A stretch of 64,000 nucleotides of DNA from Pelobates cultripes (taxonomy: Eukaryota > Chordata > Amphibia > Anura > Pelobatidae), in NCBI GenBank assembly GCA_933207985.1, contig OW240921.1, positions 21,590,626 to 21,654,625 on the forward strand. Direction: 5' to 3'. The position numbers and the translations under genes were made by a program. This document shows, in pieces, positions 1-12,317 of the stretch. The notes beneath the pieces were generated by a model. It did not search any database. It was not told the origin of the DNA and saw only the letters and a list, made by a program, of their open reading frames with translations. Every line of letters begins with the position of its first letter. Position 1 is the stretch's first letter.

Positions 1-1587
1 GAGCTCTTATCACACTTAGAGATCTTGCATTCACCTCTGGAGGAGACGCAGGGGGGACATGCAGTTTCGCCGTTAAACAAGTGGTTGCGGTGATCGCTTA
101 ATCTAGTAGAGATAGAAGGGGGAGTGTATTACCTAAAATGTGACCACTTTTTTTACAAATCCAATCAAATCTCGGTGACCACACTGTGCTGTGAACCCGG
201 CAAGCGAGCTGAGAGCCATGAGAATTGGAATTTAGAAGGTGGGGTGCTGCTAATATCCAAGACAGCTCAGCCCATGTAACTCGTGGGGTTAAATGTGTCA
301 CATGCAATGCTGCAAAATGTTTTTTTTCCAGTTGAGCAGCAAGCTAGCTATGCTCAGCATCTTGGGAATGGTATTAAACAGCATAGAGAGTGACAGAAGT
401 TTTCTATCCACGATTGAGACCTAGCATTAATGGCTAAGTGTAATTCATAATAAAATGTTCCCTGTGTTGTAGTGGGAGTTGACATAAATGGCAGGTAAAG
501 TTCTAAAACATCCTATTCCCTATACAGGGCCTTTATCGTTCCTTTTGAGAATTGTCTTTTTGCTAGGCCTGGGAGTCTGGCTAATGAAGTTAATGGTCTC
601 CTTTGAGATTAGCGACTTGCAGTGCCAACAGTACCGCAGGCCATGCACTTTAGCCACTCCTGAATCACTTGCACAGAATGTAATACGCACGTTGCCATTC
701 AAAAACAAAGGCAGACAATACACTGTGATTACTAAGGCTTTTAAAGGAGTTTCATGTGCTGGGAACAAGTATGCTAGGGAGACTTTGTATGCCAACATGA
801 TGCCAGTTAAACAAGCTAAAGGATTTTCCCCATAGAGAGCTCTGGCCAGCCAAACCTTCTATACCCTTGAGGCTTGCAGGATTGTACAAGAAAGTTGAGT
901 TGATGCCAAGAGTTTGATGTTAGTGGTGCTGTGGGTGGGCGTACGTAGCTTGCGCCGCAGGCAGTCTACGAGTTAACAATCTGCGGGATGAGACATATTG
1001 CAGACACCAATGTCCTATACTTTGTATATTTATTTATTTTTAATGGTATTTTTTCCCCCCATCTGTTTCCCAAAAGCCTGGGGCTGCTAAAAACAGCACC
1101 AGATTTTATGAATGGTAAAGGGGTTTCCGAACGGAACGCTAATGTGTATTTTATAAATCTGGCAAAGTTTCTTTATTTTGTTGGATCTGATCCCAGATTT
1201 GCAACCAGAAGATTTCAGGACATAATCAGTTTTGTATTCTGTATTGGTAACCCCTTCAGTGTCAAACATCATTATTGTAATACGGCAGGTTTGAAGAATA
1301 TTCTGAGTCGGGGATAGAACGCAGTTTGCAGCAAATTTCTTAAAGTCTGCCATATTTACAGTCTGGCTATTTTGGGCTTAAAATTATAAATTCACTTTGC
1401 TAGCAATCTTCACTTGAGTGAATAGCCCTTAACTGATGAATGCACAAGTAATGGTCTTTGAAATGCCTTGTTGACATGTACTACTGTCTGTCTTAGCGTT
1501 TTTGTTTCAAAAAGAATAGACAAGTAAGTATGAATTAGAGGGATCACGTAGGCTTAATTCAGCAGGTTGGGTGTATATATAATGCCT
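1..1587. other. intergenic, no gene recognised
   Basis: AT-rich, non-repetitive sequence. The longest open frame is a 115-codon stretch at 488-835 (+). It has one hydrophobic segment near its start but no family motif that I recognise, and the opposite strand is open over the same interval. I do not call it a gene. Confidence 0.5.
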
Positions 1588-2060
1588 TCAATTCTCTGCC
1601 ACTTAGGTGTTAAATTACTTTGGTTTATGCTTATGTAGCTCCATCCACGCCTTCTCTGACTGTGACTCACACAGTTTGCATGACAAAATGGTTTCATTTT
1701 CAATCTGTTGTTAACTTCCTTTAGAGGTTTTTATCTCCTTCTCTGTAAACTGAACTTTAGGCCTACACTGGGGGCTCCCGCAGGTTCTAGAAGGCTATTA
1801 CCAGAACAGGAGATAAGAAATCCTAAATGAAAAGGACTGTGCAGTAAATTAAGTTTATTAGTAAATCTTTCTTTACAGGAAGTGTTCAGGAAGGCTGTGT
1901 AAGTCACATGCTGGGAGGTGTGACTAGGGTTGCATAAGCAGAGTGATTTAACTAATAAATCGCAGAGAATTGAGTGGTGAGCCTGCAGTTCGTTACTCTA
2001 TACAGCAAAAATGCTTTTCAACTGGGTTGGAAAGAAATATACCTTTTCCAAGCCAGTATT
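1588..2060. mobile_element. diverged TTAA-type MITE copy
   Basis: The left side (about 1590-1640, attctctgccacttaggtg) reappears in inverted form at about 1925-1975 (gcagagaattgag). Both match the subterminal parts of the better-preserved MITE at 3906-4349, including the 'ctatacac/gcaaaaa' stretch near the right end. The terminal TTAAAGG is not preserved on the left, so this copy is truncated or decayed. It has no coding capacity. Confidence 0.5.
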
Positions 2061-3035
2061 GTGAATGGCGAGTCACTGATTGGGCTGGTCACTCTCAGCG
2101 AATCAGCGGTGCTTCCTGAATCTGAAAATGCAGAAGTCAGATGCAGTTGGGGGAAGGAAGAGGGGGAGTGGACATCGCAGCTGGAGTCAACTTTGTGGTT
2201 AAACCGTTAGTGTTTTTTAACCCCTTGAAGTAAGAGTGCCTACGGGGGTTTCCTGGCACCATAACTTTATTTATATGAAATTGTTTGGTGCCTTGAGTGT
2301 CTCTCTAAGGGATTTCTCTTGCTCACTAAGGTATTTAACAGAGTTATAACCTCTGTAACTTTGTCTTCTGGAAACCTTTTTAGAGACTCTTGTTAAATAC
2401 CTCTTTCAACTATTCTCAAAAATAACTTTTGAGTGCTCGAGAGGGTGGAGATCTGGCTGTCTTTCTGCTTTTTTCTCAAGTCTTCTATAAAATAACCAAC
2501 AACAAGCTGACAGATTCAAAGCTCCAACACTAACTTCAAAACCTTTTAATACATGGTCTCTCTGGATAAAGAACCTGATCAATCATTATGTGATCTTATT
2601 ATGTCTGCAAATGGATTTTCTTAGTTTTTTTTTTTTCATCTCCACCCCTTTCCCTCCCATTTAGCTTTCATTTGTATTTTATATACTTCATACAAATAGT
2701 CATCTGTCGGTGACAATGACCTGCTTCATGTTTTTGTACTAAATTGCTTGCAATTAAATCTAAGGGGCGCCTTGATTTCTCATCGTATGTGTGCAGAGCG
2801 AGTACCATTAGGGTGTACACGATCTAAAACAACTTTGCTAAAAAGTACTAATTTAAAAATAAGGGACATATTCCGAAAAAACGGAACCAGAGAATGTTGG
2901 GTAGCCCTTTTATTAAAATAGAGCGTATAACAATAATAAAGTGAAAAAATAAATAAAAATCCAAATGTGACAGCTAAAGGCAATCTTAATAAACTAAAAT
3001 AGTAGAAGACAATACCCTCCCAAAACCTATGTCAG
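2061..3035. other. intergenic, nothing recognised
   Basis: AT-rich DNA with homopolymer runs. I see no ORF, RNA gene or recognisable repeat. Confidence 0.4.
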
Positions 3036-3330
3036 AAGAATTGGCTTAAATGTAACAAAAGAAGTATCAAATAATGTAGCCAAGTAACTACCTCCAAACG
3101 TTACTCAGTTAACTTTAGGATTGACTTAAATGTAACAAAATAAGGTATCAAACTGAATTACCCTTGTAGCTAGGAGACAAAGAATTTGCCCTGCTAGCAG
3201 TGTTTGCAGGTAGTTACTTGGCTACATTATTTGATACTTCTTTTGTTACATTTAAGCCAATTCTAAGGTTAACTGAGTAACATTTAGCTGTTGGAGGTAG
3301 CTACTTGGCTACATTATTTAACTCCAGTTT
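3036..3330. repeat. compound inverted repeat (fold-back)
   Basis: The segment 3036-3115 returns in reverse complement at about 3207-3285. The core arm (ggcttaaatgtaacaaaag ... gtagccaagtaactacc) is over 50 bp with few mismatches. A second inverted copy of the gtagctacttggctacatt part follows at about 3290-3325, so one arm can pair with either of two partners. No coding capacity or clear terminal target duplication is seen. It may be a fold-back MITE. Confidence 0.6.
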
Positions 3331-3905
3331 TGTGTTTTCATATTTGTAGCGCATTCTTTTTACTTAGTCCTGGCTACCTTACTCTTGGCATTATAGCTTT
3401 ACCCTATATGAGATATTTCGTAGACATACCCTAACTATTTACCGTAGCAATTAATAAAGGATTTTCCCTAAAACTGGTACAGAAATGTTTTATTTTTTAT
3501 TTTTGCACTAGTGGCTTGGTATATACATTAACAATCATGTTATTGGTTTCTTCAAAATCATGACAAGCTAACCCACTGACAAGTGTCCGTAAAGACCTAA
3601 ATAAGGGACAGAGCGGACAACAAGGCCCTGCATTGCCTTTGTTTCTCTGGCAGTGCAGACTTGCCTTGTATTTAGTTTTTAGACTATCCTTGCTGGTGTA
3701 ACCTTGGTGAAATATTATTAGTATAGATTTTCTCTGTAATGTCACAAGTGAGCTAAAATATGTTTAAATTCAGAGAAAGAACCGATGATAGAGCAAGCTT
3801 TTGTCCATTCTCTGTTTCTGGTCTCAAAAGAAAGAATAGACAAAATAATGTTTCATTTCTTTTTGTTTGTTTTTTGGTTGTGTCCCATTTAAAAAAAAAC
3901 TATTA

Positions 3906-4349
3906 TTAAAGGGACATTATAGTCACCAAACCAGCTTTATCTTAATAAAGTAGTTTTGGTGTATAGATCATGCCCCTGCAATCACACTGCTTAATCTGTT
4001 ATTTAGGAGTTAAATAAATATGTTTATGCAGCCATAGGCACACCTCTGCACATGTGACTTTCACATCCTTCCTAAACACTTCCTGTAAAGAGTCTTCCAA
4101 TGTTTACACTTACTTTATTGCAAGTTCTGTTTTATTTAGAATTTTTGAAAATGAAACCATTTTGGTTTTCATGCAGGCTATGTCAGTCACAGCCAGGGGA
4201 GGTGCTGGTAGGGCAGCATAAACAGAAACAAAAGTGATTTAACTCTTAAATAGCAGAGAATTGAGCAGTGAAATTTCTGAGGCATGATCTATACACTAAA
4301 ACTGCTTAATTAAGCCAAAGTTGTTTTGATGACTCTAGTGTTTCTTTCA
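3906..4349. mobile_element. T2-like MITE, TTAAAGGGA terminus
   Basis: It begins TTAAAGGGACATTATAGTC and ends gactctagtgtttctttcat, an imperfect reverse complement of the start. The TTAAAGGRR terminus and TTAA target are typical of the T2 MITE group described in Xenopus. Internal motifs (gtatagatcatgcccctgca near the left, its complement tgaggcatgatctatac near the right) extend the inverted repeat. It is non-coding. Confidence 0.65.
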
Positions 4350-6073
4350 TATATAAAAATCAACAACTTTATCTTATACCCATTCTTCCTGAAGAAGTCG
4401 AAATGATGATCTAGCCTCTGTTTCTTAAGCATTTCTAATTCTGCTCACTAGGTATAACCTTTACTGGTGACTGCTGTCTGCTATTAATCAGGTTACACAG
4501 CTGGGCAGCCAGTTAATATCCTGATATTGCAAACAGGAAGCGATTGCTATAAAGATATTAAAGCTAAGATAGGCCTCTCATTTAAAGAACAATAACTTCA
4601 AATTGGATACATTAAAACAAAGCAAATAAAACTGGATGTGGCCAGATTTTGATAAAGAACATTATTATTCTAAAAAAAAAATAAAAAAAAAATACTTTGA
4701 TAGACAATATAAGGCGTTTACACTGCTCAGTATACCACAGTTTGATCATCTTGCAAAATAAAGTTTCACTCCAGAGTCTGATCATGTCACTTCTGAGATT
4801 TCAAGGGGATAATATGCTTAAAGGGACTCTGTGATCATTTCGTTTTATTGCCCATTTATCTTTAAACACTTTAACATTGTTGGTTTTCAGATCAATATAG
4901 ATGCCAGTTTGCATAAAATAGTAACCTCTTGACTGTTGTTTTCTTTACAGATTGTTTGTGTTTAACACACTTATCACTGTCATTGTCAGAAGAAAAATTG
5001 TTAGAAAAGTGTCTTGCAGCTTTTCTGCACAAAACACAATGCCCGAATCTGTCTTGGAACATCCTTATGTAGATACATTGTATATCTGCTTCTAAGCCGA
5101 CATAGTGACCTCAATGGAAAACCTCTTCCATAAATAAATTGCGCTGTAATTTTTTTTCCACTGGGAAATCGAAAAAAATATTGCGCAAGTATCGAAAGAA
5201 AGTAGAGCAGAATATACCACAAACGTTAAGCAATAAATGCAATCTTAAGCTTTGGCTACACAACATTTAAATATTTTTTACTAATACGTATTTCTTCTCA
5301 AATCAATCCTTTATGAAGTCAGTGCATCCCAAGCCATTGGACATATTCCTCGGATGGCGTAGATTGGGAACAATTCAGGGTTTATATGGTGTTTAATGTT
5401 TTTTTAAATGTCTGTACTGTTTTAAAAGTCAGTGTGTTTATGTGTCTTTCTGTATCTCGAAGACCGAATGATGTCTACGGAGAAACCCTGTTAGATATAG
5501 TTCAGTAATTTTCATCTCTAAAACTCTTGTTGACTTATCGTTACGAGTCTTGATATAACAATAAAAGACTGTAAATGTAGCAGCTGGAGCGAGCCACGTG
5601 GGTCTAGCAGTCTAGCAGTGAGTGAGTGCTCTGATAACACAGGTGTCGGAATGTGATGTATACAGGTGGGGTATCATGGTGCAATGGGCAAAGTACTGGA
5701 CTAGTGGTCCACTTCACAAAGGTGGCCTGTCATTGAGTGTCTTTACTGGTGAAATATCAGAAGAGATATGGCCACATACGCCATGATTAAATAAGCTTCT
5801 CCAATGATTCAACACTGTTAGAAAAACTATCCAAGCGATGCCTCTACAAAAATTTCAATACACTTAAATGGTAACTTCTGCAGATAAATCGATTGGAAAG
5901 TTTATAAGATCGAGGCCATAGTGTCCACGTCAGTTAGATATTAATGACTTTACCGGAGAGTTCTCAAGACAAAAGCACATTGGAATTCTCTGTATATATT
6001 GTAGACCGATGCTGTAATACTATTATGTACAACTACAGATATAATTATTACATTCTGCCAGTATTATTTGAAT
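4350..6073. other. intergenic, nothing firm
   Basis: AT-rich, no gene. A short tRNA-like stretch (tggtgcaatgggcaaagtac, about 5674-5693) resembles the D-arm/A-box part of a tRNA-derived SINE. No B-box follows, so it is not called as a tRNA. Confidence 0.35.
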
Positions 6074-6548
6074 TTAAAGGAACACTTTGTAGTGTTAGAA
6101 GACAAAGGTGTATTCCTAACACTAACCTGTTGATCAGCCCCCATGGCTGCCCAGCGATGCGAAAGGTTAAATAACCCTTTATTCACTTACCCGATTCCAG
6201 CGCCGAGAGACTTCGCATACCACCTCATCCGATGAGGGGCCTATTGCACATGCACTCTACACATATTAGGCCTTTCTCTTAGGAAAGCATTGCGTCAAAG
6301 CTTTCCTATCGGGTTTCCTCTGACGCTGGACTTCCTCATGCAAAGTGCAAGGACGTCCAGCATCATTTCACGGAGTCAAACGACGTGAAACTGCAGGAAG
6401 CGCATCTAGTGGCTGTCTGGTAGACCGCCACTAAAGGCAGTCTTAATACTGCAATGTAAATATTGCAGGACTAAAGGTAACAGAGACACTGCACCCAGAC
6501 CATTTCAATGAGATAAAGTAGTCTGTGTGTCTATAGTGACCATTTTAA
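6074..6548. mobile_element. T2-like MITE, TTAAAGGAA terminus
   Basis: It starts TTAAAGGAACACT and ends ctatagtgaccattttaa, matching the TTAAAGGRR rule on the left and a decayed complement on the right. The interior is richer in CpG than its surroundings. The right side carries the 'gcacccagaccatttcaatga' motif that recurs at the right ends of the MITEs at 56844 and 62923, so the copies are related. It is non-coding. Confidence 0.6.
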
Positions 6549-7580
6549 GAAATGTCGTCCGGTTTTGTGTAAGTATTTTAATAACATGACTATTTTTATC
6601 TGTCTGTTTTTAGCACATTTGCAATATGTGCCAAAAATGGTGTTTCTATGCAAATATTTCACACTCTCTCGGAAATATTGCAAAACAATAATAATTTGTA
6701 ACACACTTGATTCCCCCCATTTCTGTACGTTATTAATGATTATATGAAAAATGTAAAGTATTTCAATGTACATATTTTTTGGAATTTTTTTAGGTGACCT
6801 TGAGAACCACTCTGAATGCATCGAATCTATGAAAAAAGCATTGCACTATCTCCTTTAAAGAACAAGAACTTGTCAGTGAATGGGTTAAACATGTCCCAAT
6901 ATAGGGTCCATTCTAAAGAGCTCCCAAAACCTTGCAGTGAGTTTTTTTCCCCCCAGTGTATCATGAAGCACTCCATACAGTAGACACTATTAGTGATGAT
7001 CTCAATATCGAAGTGTCGAATATTCGATAAATAGCAGGTTAGAGCTCTGCTGGTTTTCTGACACTCTTGTGTTAGCGTGAGACACGTAGCCTTGGACACT
7101 CAATGCAGGGTGACTCTGGAGAGAATCTATTAAATGCTATTATTCTACAAATCCTGCATTTGTTTCAAGGTCACATGACTCAGAAAACTACCATCTACAT
7201 AAACTCATTGGCAGGAGGCACACACACACAGTCATACAAAATCATGTGCCTCGTGCATGAAAACATTATACGCTCACATTGTGCTCGTAGTTGCAAAGGG
7301 TCAGATAGACACAGAAGCACTCTCTTAAAAAATCACGAATGCATCCATAGAAAAATAAACAGACCCATGCATTATACATACACCCATACCTCTTTCCTGC
7401 TCTCCCGTTCTCTCATAATGAAATGGGTCTGCAGGGAAAGAATGCATAAATACATACACAAAGACATATCTTGTTTGTAGAAAAGAGATTCAGAGAAAAG
7501 AAAGAGACTCCCAGAATGTGAGAGAGCTCCGAGAGGGTCTCTTAAATTCCTATACATTGTACCATGTGGCTGTCCAGCTG
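6549..7580. other. intergenic, nothing recognised
   Basis: Low-GC DNA. The open frames here are short and lack family motifs. Confidence 0.4.
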
Positions 7581-7664
7581 TTTTAACCCCTTAAGGACAC
7601 AACTTCTGGAATAAAAGGGAATCATGACAGAATATTTCCGTCATCTGTCCTTAAGGGGTTAAAA
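7581..7664. mobile_element. 84-bp palindromic MITE, TTTTAACCCCTTAAGGACA ends
   Basis: A perfect 19-bp inverted repeat (7581-7599 and 7646-7664) encloses about 46 bp. The terminal motif is also found at the two ends of the 2.57-kb element in RPS19 intron 5 (42585 and 45153), so the two probably belong to one family, with this as a minimal derivative. Confidence 0.7.
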
Positions 7665-8390
7665 ACACATAACCTCTAATCTTTGGGCAATAAAATGTGT
7701 CATAGCACATATAATTCTATCTATCTATCTATCTATCTATCGTATTTGTCTGTCTGTCTTTATCTACATATCTGTCTCTCTGTCTCGTCTCTGTCCTCCT
7801 TGTATAGCTGTCTTATCTGTCTACATCCATTTGTTTGGAGATGTCCGTCCTGTGTGTAATATTTGTCATTTCAGCACCCTGGTAATATATGCTTGTTCGG
7901 GTGAGTTTCTTTTCTCATTTGTCTTTTTTATATATTAAAAATGTTACCAAACTTGTGGGTTAAGCACCCTCCCTGCCACAGGTGGCTCATTAAAGCTGTC
8001 TCAAGAGGACCGTAAATTACTAGAAAGTCTTTGGATGTAGATTTTTCTCCACTGCAAGTGATAGAATTACAAGTACCTACATTTCAAATTTATACTGAGT
8101 CTTATCCTGTGTAAGTAATTAGATTGGGTTTGGAAGTGCCAGAATTGGGGTGCCTCGGAGTAATGGCGAGTTAAGCATTATTCAGAGATAATATACGCAG
8201 ATCTAAGCGCTACATTTGATCAGGAATGTGTGTTTTTGTAAAGCTTTGATAAGTTGCATGTTTTTATTTTATTTATCAAAATTTTAATTCACTGAAATGA
8301 ACCCCTAGCCTCATGATCTGTGAGGATTTTGTATTGCTGAACTGCAGAGCTTTACAGTACTCTTCAATTTATACTAGTTCATTATTCCAT
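7665..8390. other. intergenic with a (CTAT)6 microsatellite
   Basis: A (CTAT)6 run lies just upstream at 7717-7740, followed by ctgt-rich sequence. The rest, up to the minisatellite, is unremarkable AT-rich DNA with no gene. Confidence 0.5.
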
Positions 8391-11211
8391 AGTAATGTAT
8401 GAGTGTATTCTGGACCAGCACAGTAATGTACAGAGTGTATGAGTGTATTCTGGACCAGCACAGTAATGTACAGAGTGTCTGAGCGTATTCTGGACCAGCA
8501 CAGTAATGTACAGAGTGTATGAGTGTATTCTGGACCAGCACAGTAATGTACAGAGTATATGAGTGTATTCTGGACAAGCACAGTAATGTACAGAGTATAT
8601 GAGTGTATTCTGGACCAGCACAGTAATGTACAGAGTGTATGAGTGTATTCTGGACCAGCACAGTAATGTACAGAGTGTATGAGTGTATTCTGGACCAGCA
8701 CAGTAATGTACAGAGTGTATGAGTGTATTCTGGACCAGCACAGTAATGTACAGAGTGTATGAGTGTATTCTGGACCAGCACAGTAATGTACAGAGTGTCT
8801 GAGCGTATTCTGGACCAGCACAGTAATGTACAGAGTGTATGAGCGCATTCTGGACCAGCACAGTAATGTACAGAGTGTATGAGTGTATTCTGGACCAGCA
8901 CAGTAATGTGCAGTGTGAATGAGTGTATTCTTGTCCAGCACAGTAATGTACAGAGTATATGAGTGTATTCTGGACAAGCACAGTAATGTACAGAGTGTAT
9001 GAGTGTATTCTGGACCAGCACAGTAATGTACAGAGTGTCTGAGCGTATTCTGGACCAGCACAGTAATGTACAGAGTGTATGAGTGTATTCTGGACCAGCA
9101 CAGTAATGTACAGAGTGTATGAGTGTATTCTGGACAAGCACAGTAATGTACAGAGTATATGAGTGTATTCTGGACCAGCACAGTAATGTACAGAGTGTAT
9201 GAGTGTATTCTGGACCAGCACAGTAATGTACAGAGTGTATGAGTGTATTCTGGACAAGCACAGTAATGTACAGAGTGTATGAGTGTATTCTGGACCAGCA
9301 CAGTAATGTACAGAGTGTCTGAGCGTATTCTGGACCAGCACAGTAATGTACAGAGTGTATGAGTGTATTCTGGACCAGCACAGTAATGTACAGAGTGTCT
9401 GAGCGTATTCTGGACCAGCACAGTAATGTACAGAGTGTATGAGTGTATTCTGGACCAGCACAGTAATGTGCAGTGTGAATGAGTGTATTCTTGTCCAGCA
9501 CAGTAATGTACAGAGTATATGAGTGTATTCTGGACAAGCACAGTAATGTACAGAGTGTATGAGTGTATTCTGGACCAGCACAGTAATGTACAGAGTGTCT
9601 GAGCGTATTCTTGTCCAGCACAGTGGCTGTACAGGGGTGTATGAGTGTATTCTGGACCAGCACTTTGTGTGTACAGGTGTATGAGTGTATTTCTGGACCA
9701 AGCACGTGTGTGCAAGGTATATGAAGGTGTGATGGACCCAAGAGCACAGCAGTAATGTACAGAGTATATGAGTGTATTCTGGACAAGCACAGTAATGTAC
9801 AGAGTGTATGAGTGTATTCTGGACCAGCACAGTAATGTACAGAGTGTCTGAGCGTATTCTGGACCAGCACAGTAATGTACAGAGTGTATGAGTGTATTCT
9901 GGACCAGCACAGTAATGTACAGAGTGTCTGAGCGTATTCTGAGCGTATTCTGGACCAGCACAGTAATGTACAGAGTGTATGAGCGCATTCTGGACCAGCA
10001 CAGTAATGTACAGAGTGTATGAGTGTATTCTGGACCAGCACAGTAATGTGCAGTGTGAATGAGTGTATTCTTGTCCAGCACAGTAATGTACAGAGTATAT
10101 GAGTGTATTCTGGACAAGCACAGTAATGTACAGAGTGTATGAGTGTATTCTGGACCAGCACAGTAATGTACAGAGTGTCTGAGCGTATTCTGGACCAGCA
10201 CAGTAATGTACAGAGTGTATGAGTGTATTCTGGACCAGCACAGTAATGTACAGAGTGTCTGAGCGTAACCAGCACAGTAATGTACAGAGTGTATGAGCGC
10301 ATTCTGGACCAGCACAGTAATGTACAGAGTGTATGAGTGTATTCTGGACCAGCACAGTAATGTGCAGTGTGAATGAGTGTATTCTTGTCCAGCACAGTAA
10401 TGTACAGAGTATATGAGTGTATTCTGGACAAGCACAGTAATGTACAGAGTGTATGAGTGTATTCTGGACCAGCACAGTAATGTACAGAGTGTCTGAGCGT
10501 ATTCTTGTCCAGCACAGTAATGTACAGAGTATATGAGTGTATTCTGGACAAGCACAGTAATGTACAGAGTGTATGAGTGTATTCTGGACCAGCACAGTAA
10601 TGTACAGAGTATATGAGTGTATTCTGGACAAGCACAGTAATGTACAGAGTATATGAGTGTATTCTGGACAAGCACAGTAATGTACAGAGTATATGAGTGT
10701 ATTCTGGACCAGCACAGTAATGTACAGAGTGTATGAGTGTATTCTGGACCAGCACAGTAATGTACAGAGTGTATGAGTGTATTCTGGACCAGCACAGTAA
10801 TGTACAGAGTGTCAGAGTGTATTCTGGACAAGCACAGTAATGTACAGAGTGTATGAGTGTATTCTTGTCCAGCACAGTAATGTACAGAGTATATGAGTGT
10901 ATTCTGGACAAGCACAGTAATGTACAGAGTGTATGAGTGTATTCTGGACCAGCACAGTAATGTACAGAGTATATGAGTGTATTCTGGACAAGCACAGTAA
11001 TGTACAGAGTGTATGAGTGTATTCTGGACCAGCACAGTAATGTACAGAGTGTCTGAGCGTATTCTGGACCAGCACAGTAATGTACAGAGTGTCAGAGTGT
11101 ATTCTGGACCAGCACAGTAATGTACAGAGTGTATGAGTGTATTCTGGACAAGCACAGTAATGTACAGAGTGTCTGAGTGTATTCTGGACCAGCACAGTAA
11201 TGTACAGAGTG
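8391..11211. repeat. 40-bp minisatellite, about 70 copies
   Basis: Head-to-tail units of exactly 40 bp (gagtgtattctggaccagca + cagtaatgtacagagtgtat). Variants fall at a few sites: gtgtat/gtatat/gtctgag, ggaccagc/ggacaagc/ttgtccagc, and a rare cagtgtgaat. A degenerate block with units of about 45 bp sits at 9616-9748, and single shortened units occur at about 9940 and 10265. The minus strand has no stop in any of its three frames, which produces three overlapping 777-928 codon open frames. These are a by-product of the repeat. A 40-bp period is not a multiple of three, so the translation repeats every 40 residues. Confidence 0.97.
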
Positions 11212-12317
11212 TGTGTGTATTCTCGATACTCAGTGTGTGTGTATTAAGGATGTCACAGTGTGTGTATGTGTATTAAGGATGTCACAGTGTGTGTGTGTAT
11301 TCTCGATGCTCAGTGTGTATGTGTATTAAGGATGTCACAGTGTGTGTGTGTATTAAGGATGTCACAGTGTGTGTGTGTATGTGTATTAAGGATGTCACAG
11401 TGTGTGTGTGTATTCTCGATGCTCAGTGTGTGTGTGTATTCTCGATGCTCAGTGTGTGTGTGTGTGTATTAAAGATGTCACAGTGTGTGTATGTGTATTA
11501 AGGATGTCACAGTGTGTGTGTGTGTGTATTAAAGATGTCACAGTGTGTGTGTGTATTCTCGATGCTCAGTGTGTGTGTGTATTCTCGATGCTCAGTGTGT
11601 GTGTGTATTCTCGATGCTCAGTGTGTGTGTGTGTGTATTAAAGATGTCACAGTGTGTGTGTGTATTCTCGATGCTTAGTGTGTGTGTGTATTCTCGATGC
11701 TCAGTGTGTGTGTGTGTGTATTAAAGATGTCACAGTGTGTGTGTGTGTATTAAGGATGTCACAGTGTGTGTGTGTATTCTCGATGCTCAGTGTGTGTGTG
11801 TATTCTCGATGCTCAGTGTGTGTGTGTATTCTCGATGCTCAGTGTGTGTGTGTATTAAAGATGTCACAGTGTGTGTATGTGTATTAAGGATGTCACAGTG
11901 TGTGTGTATTAAGGATGTCACAGTGTGTGTGTATTAAAGATGTCACAGTGTGTGTGTGTATTCTCGATGCTCAGTGTGTGTGTGTATTCTCGATGCTCAG
12001 TGTGTGTGTGTGTGTATTAAAGATGTCACAGTGTGTGTGTGTGTGTATTAAGGATGTCACAGTGTGTGTGTGTATTCTCGATGCTCAGTGTGTGTGTGTA
12101 TTCTCGATGCTCAGTGTGTGTGTGTATTCTCGATGCTCAGTGTGTGTGTGTGTGTATTAAAGATGTCACAGTGTGTGTATGTGTATTAAGGATGTCACAG
12201 TGTGTGTGTATTAAAGATGTCACTGTGTGTGTGTGTATTCTCGATGCTCAGTGTGTGTGTGTATGTATTAAAGATGTCACAGTGTGTGTGTGTGTGTGTA
12301 TTAAGGATGTCACAGTG
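11206..12317. repeat. compound ~26-bp minisatellite with TG tracts
   Basis: Two unit types are intermixed: 'tattaaggatgtcacag' and 'tattctcgatgctcag', each followed by a (TG)3-8 run. Their order is irregular, with runs of one type interrupted by the other. The array abuts the 40-bp array without a spacer. Short Cys/Val-rich frames on the plus strand are by-products. Confidence 0.95.

Noticed and set aside
488..835. 115-codon frame with one hydrophobic segment and a C-x6-C pair, briefly reminiscent of a connexin first loop
   Set aside because: Spacing and the third cysteine do not fit, the GDEQxDF motif is missing, and the opposite strand is equally open.
8369..11155. Minus-strand open frames of 777-928 codons encoding Cys/His/Tyr-rich repeats
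   Set aside because: They are produced by a 40-bp tandem array that has no stop in any minus-strand frame. Three overlapping frames read the same repeat, with no sign of codon selection.
8391..12317. CRISPR-like regular repeats
   Set aside because: The repeats are directly adjacent, with no unique spacers, and the DNA is vertebrate. These are minisatellites.
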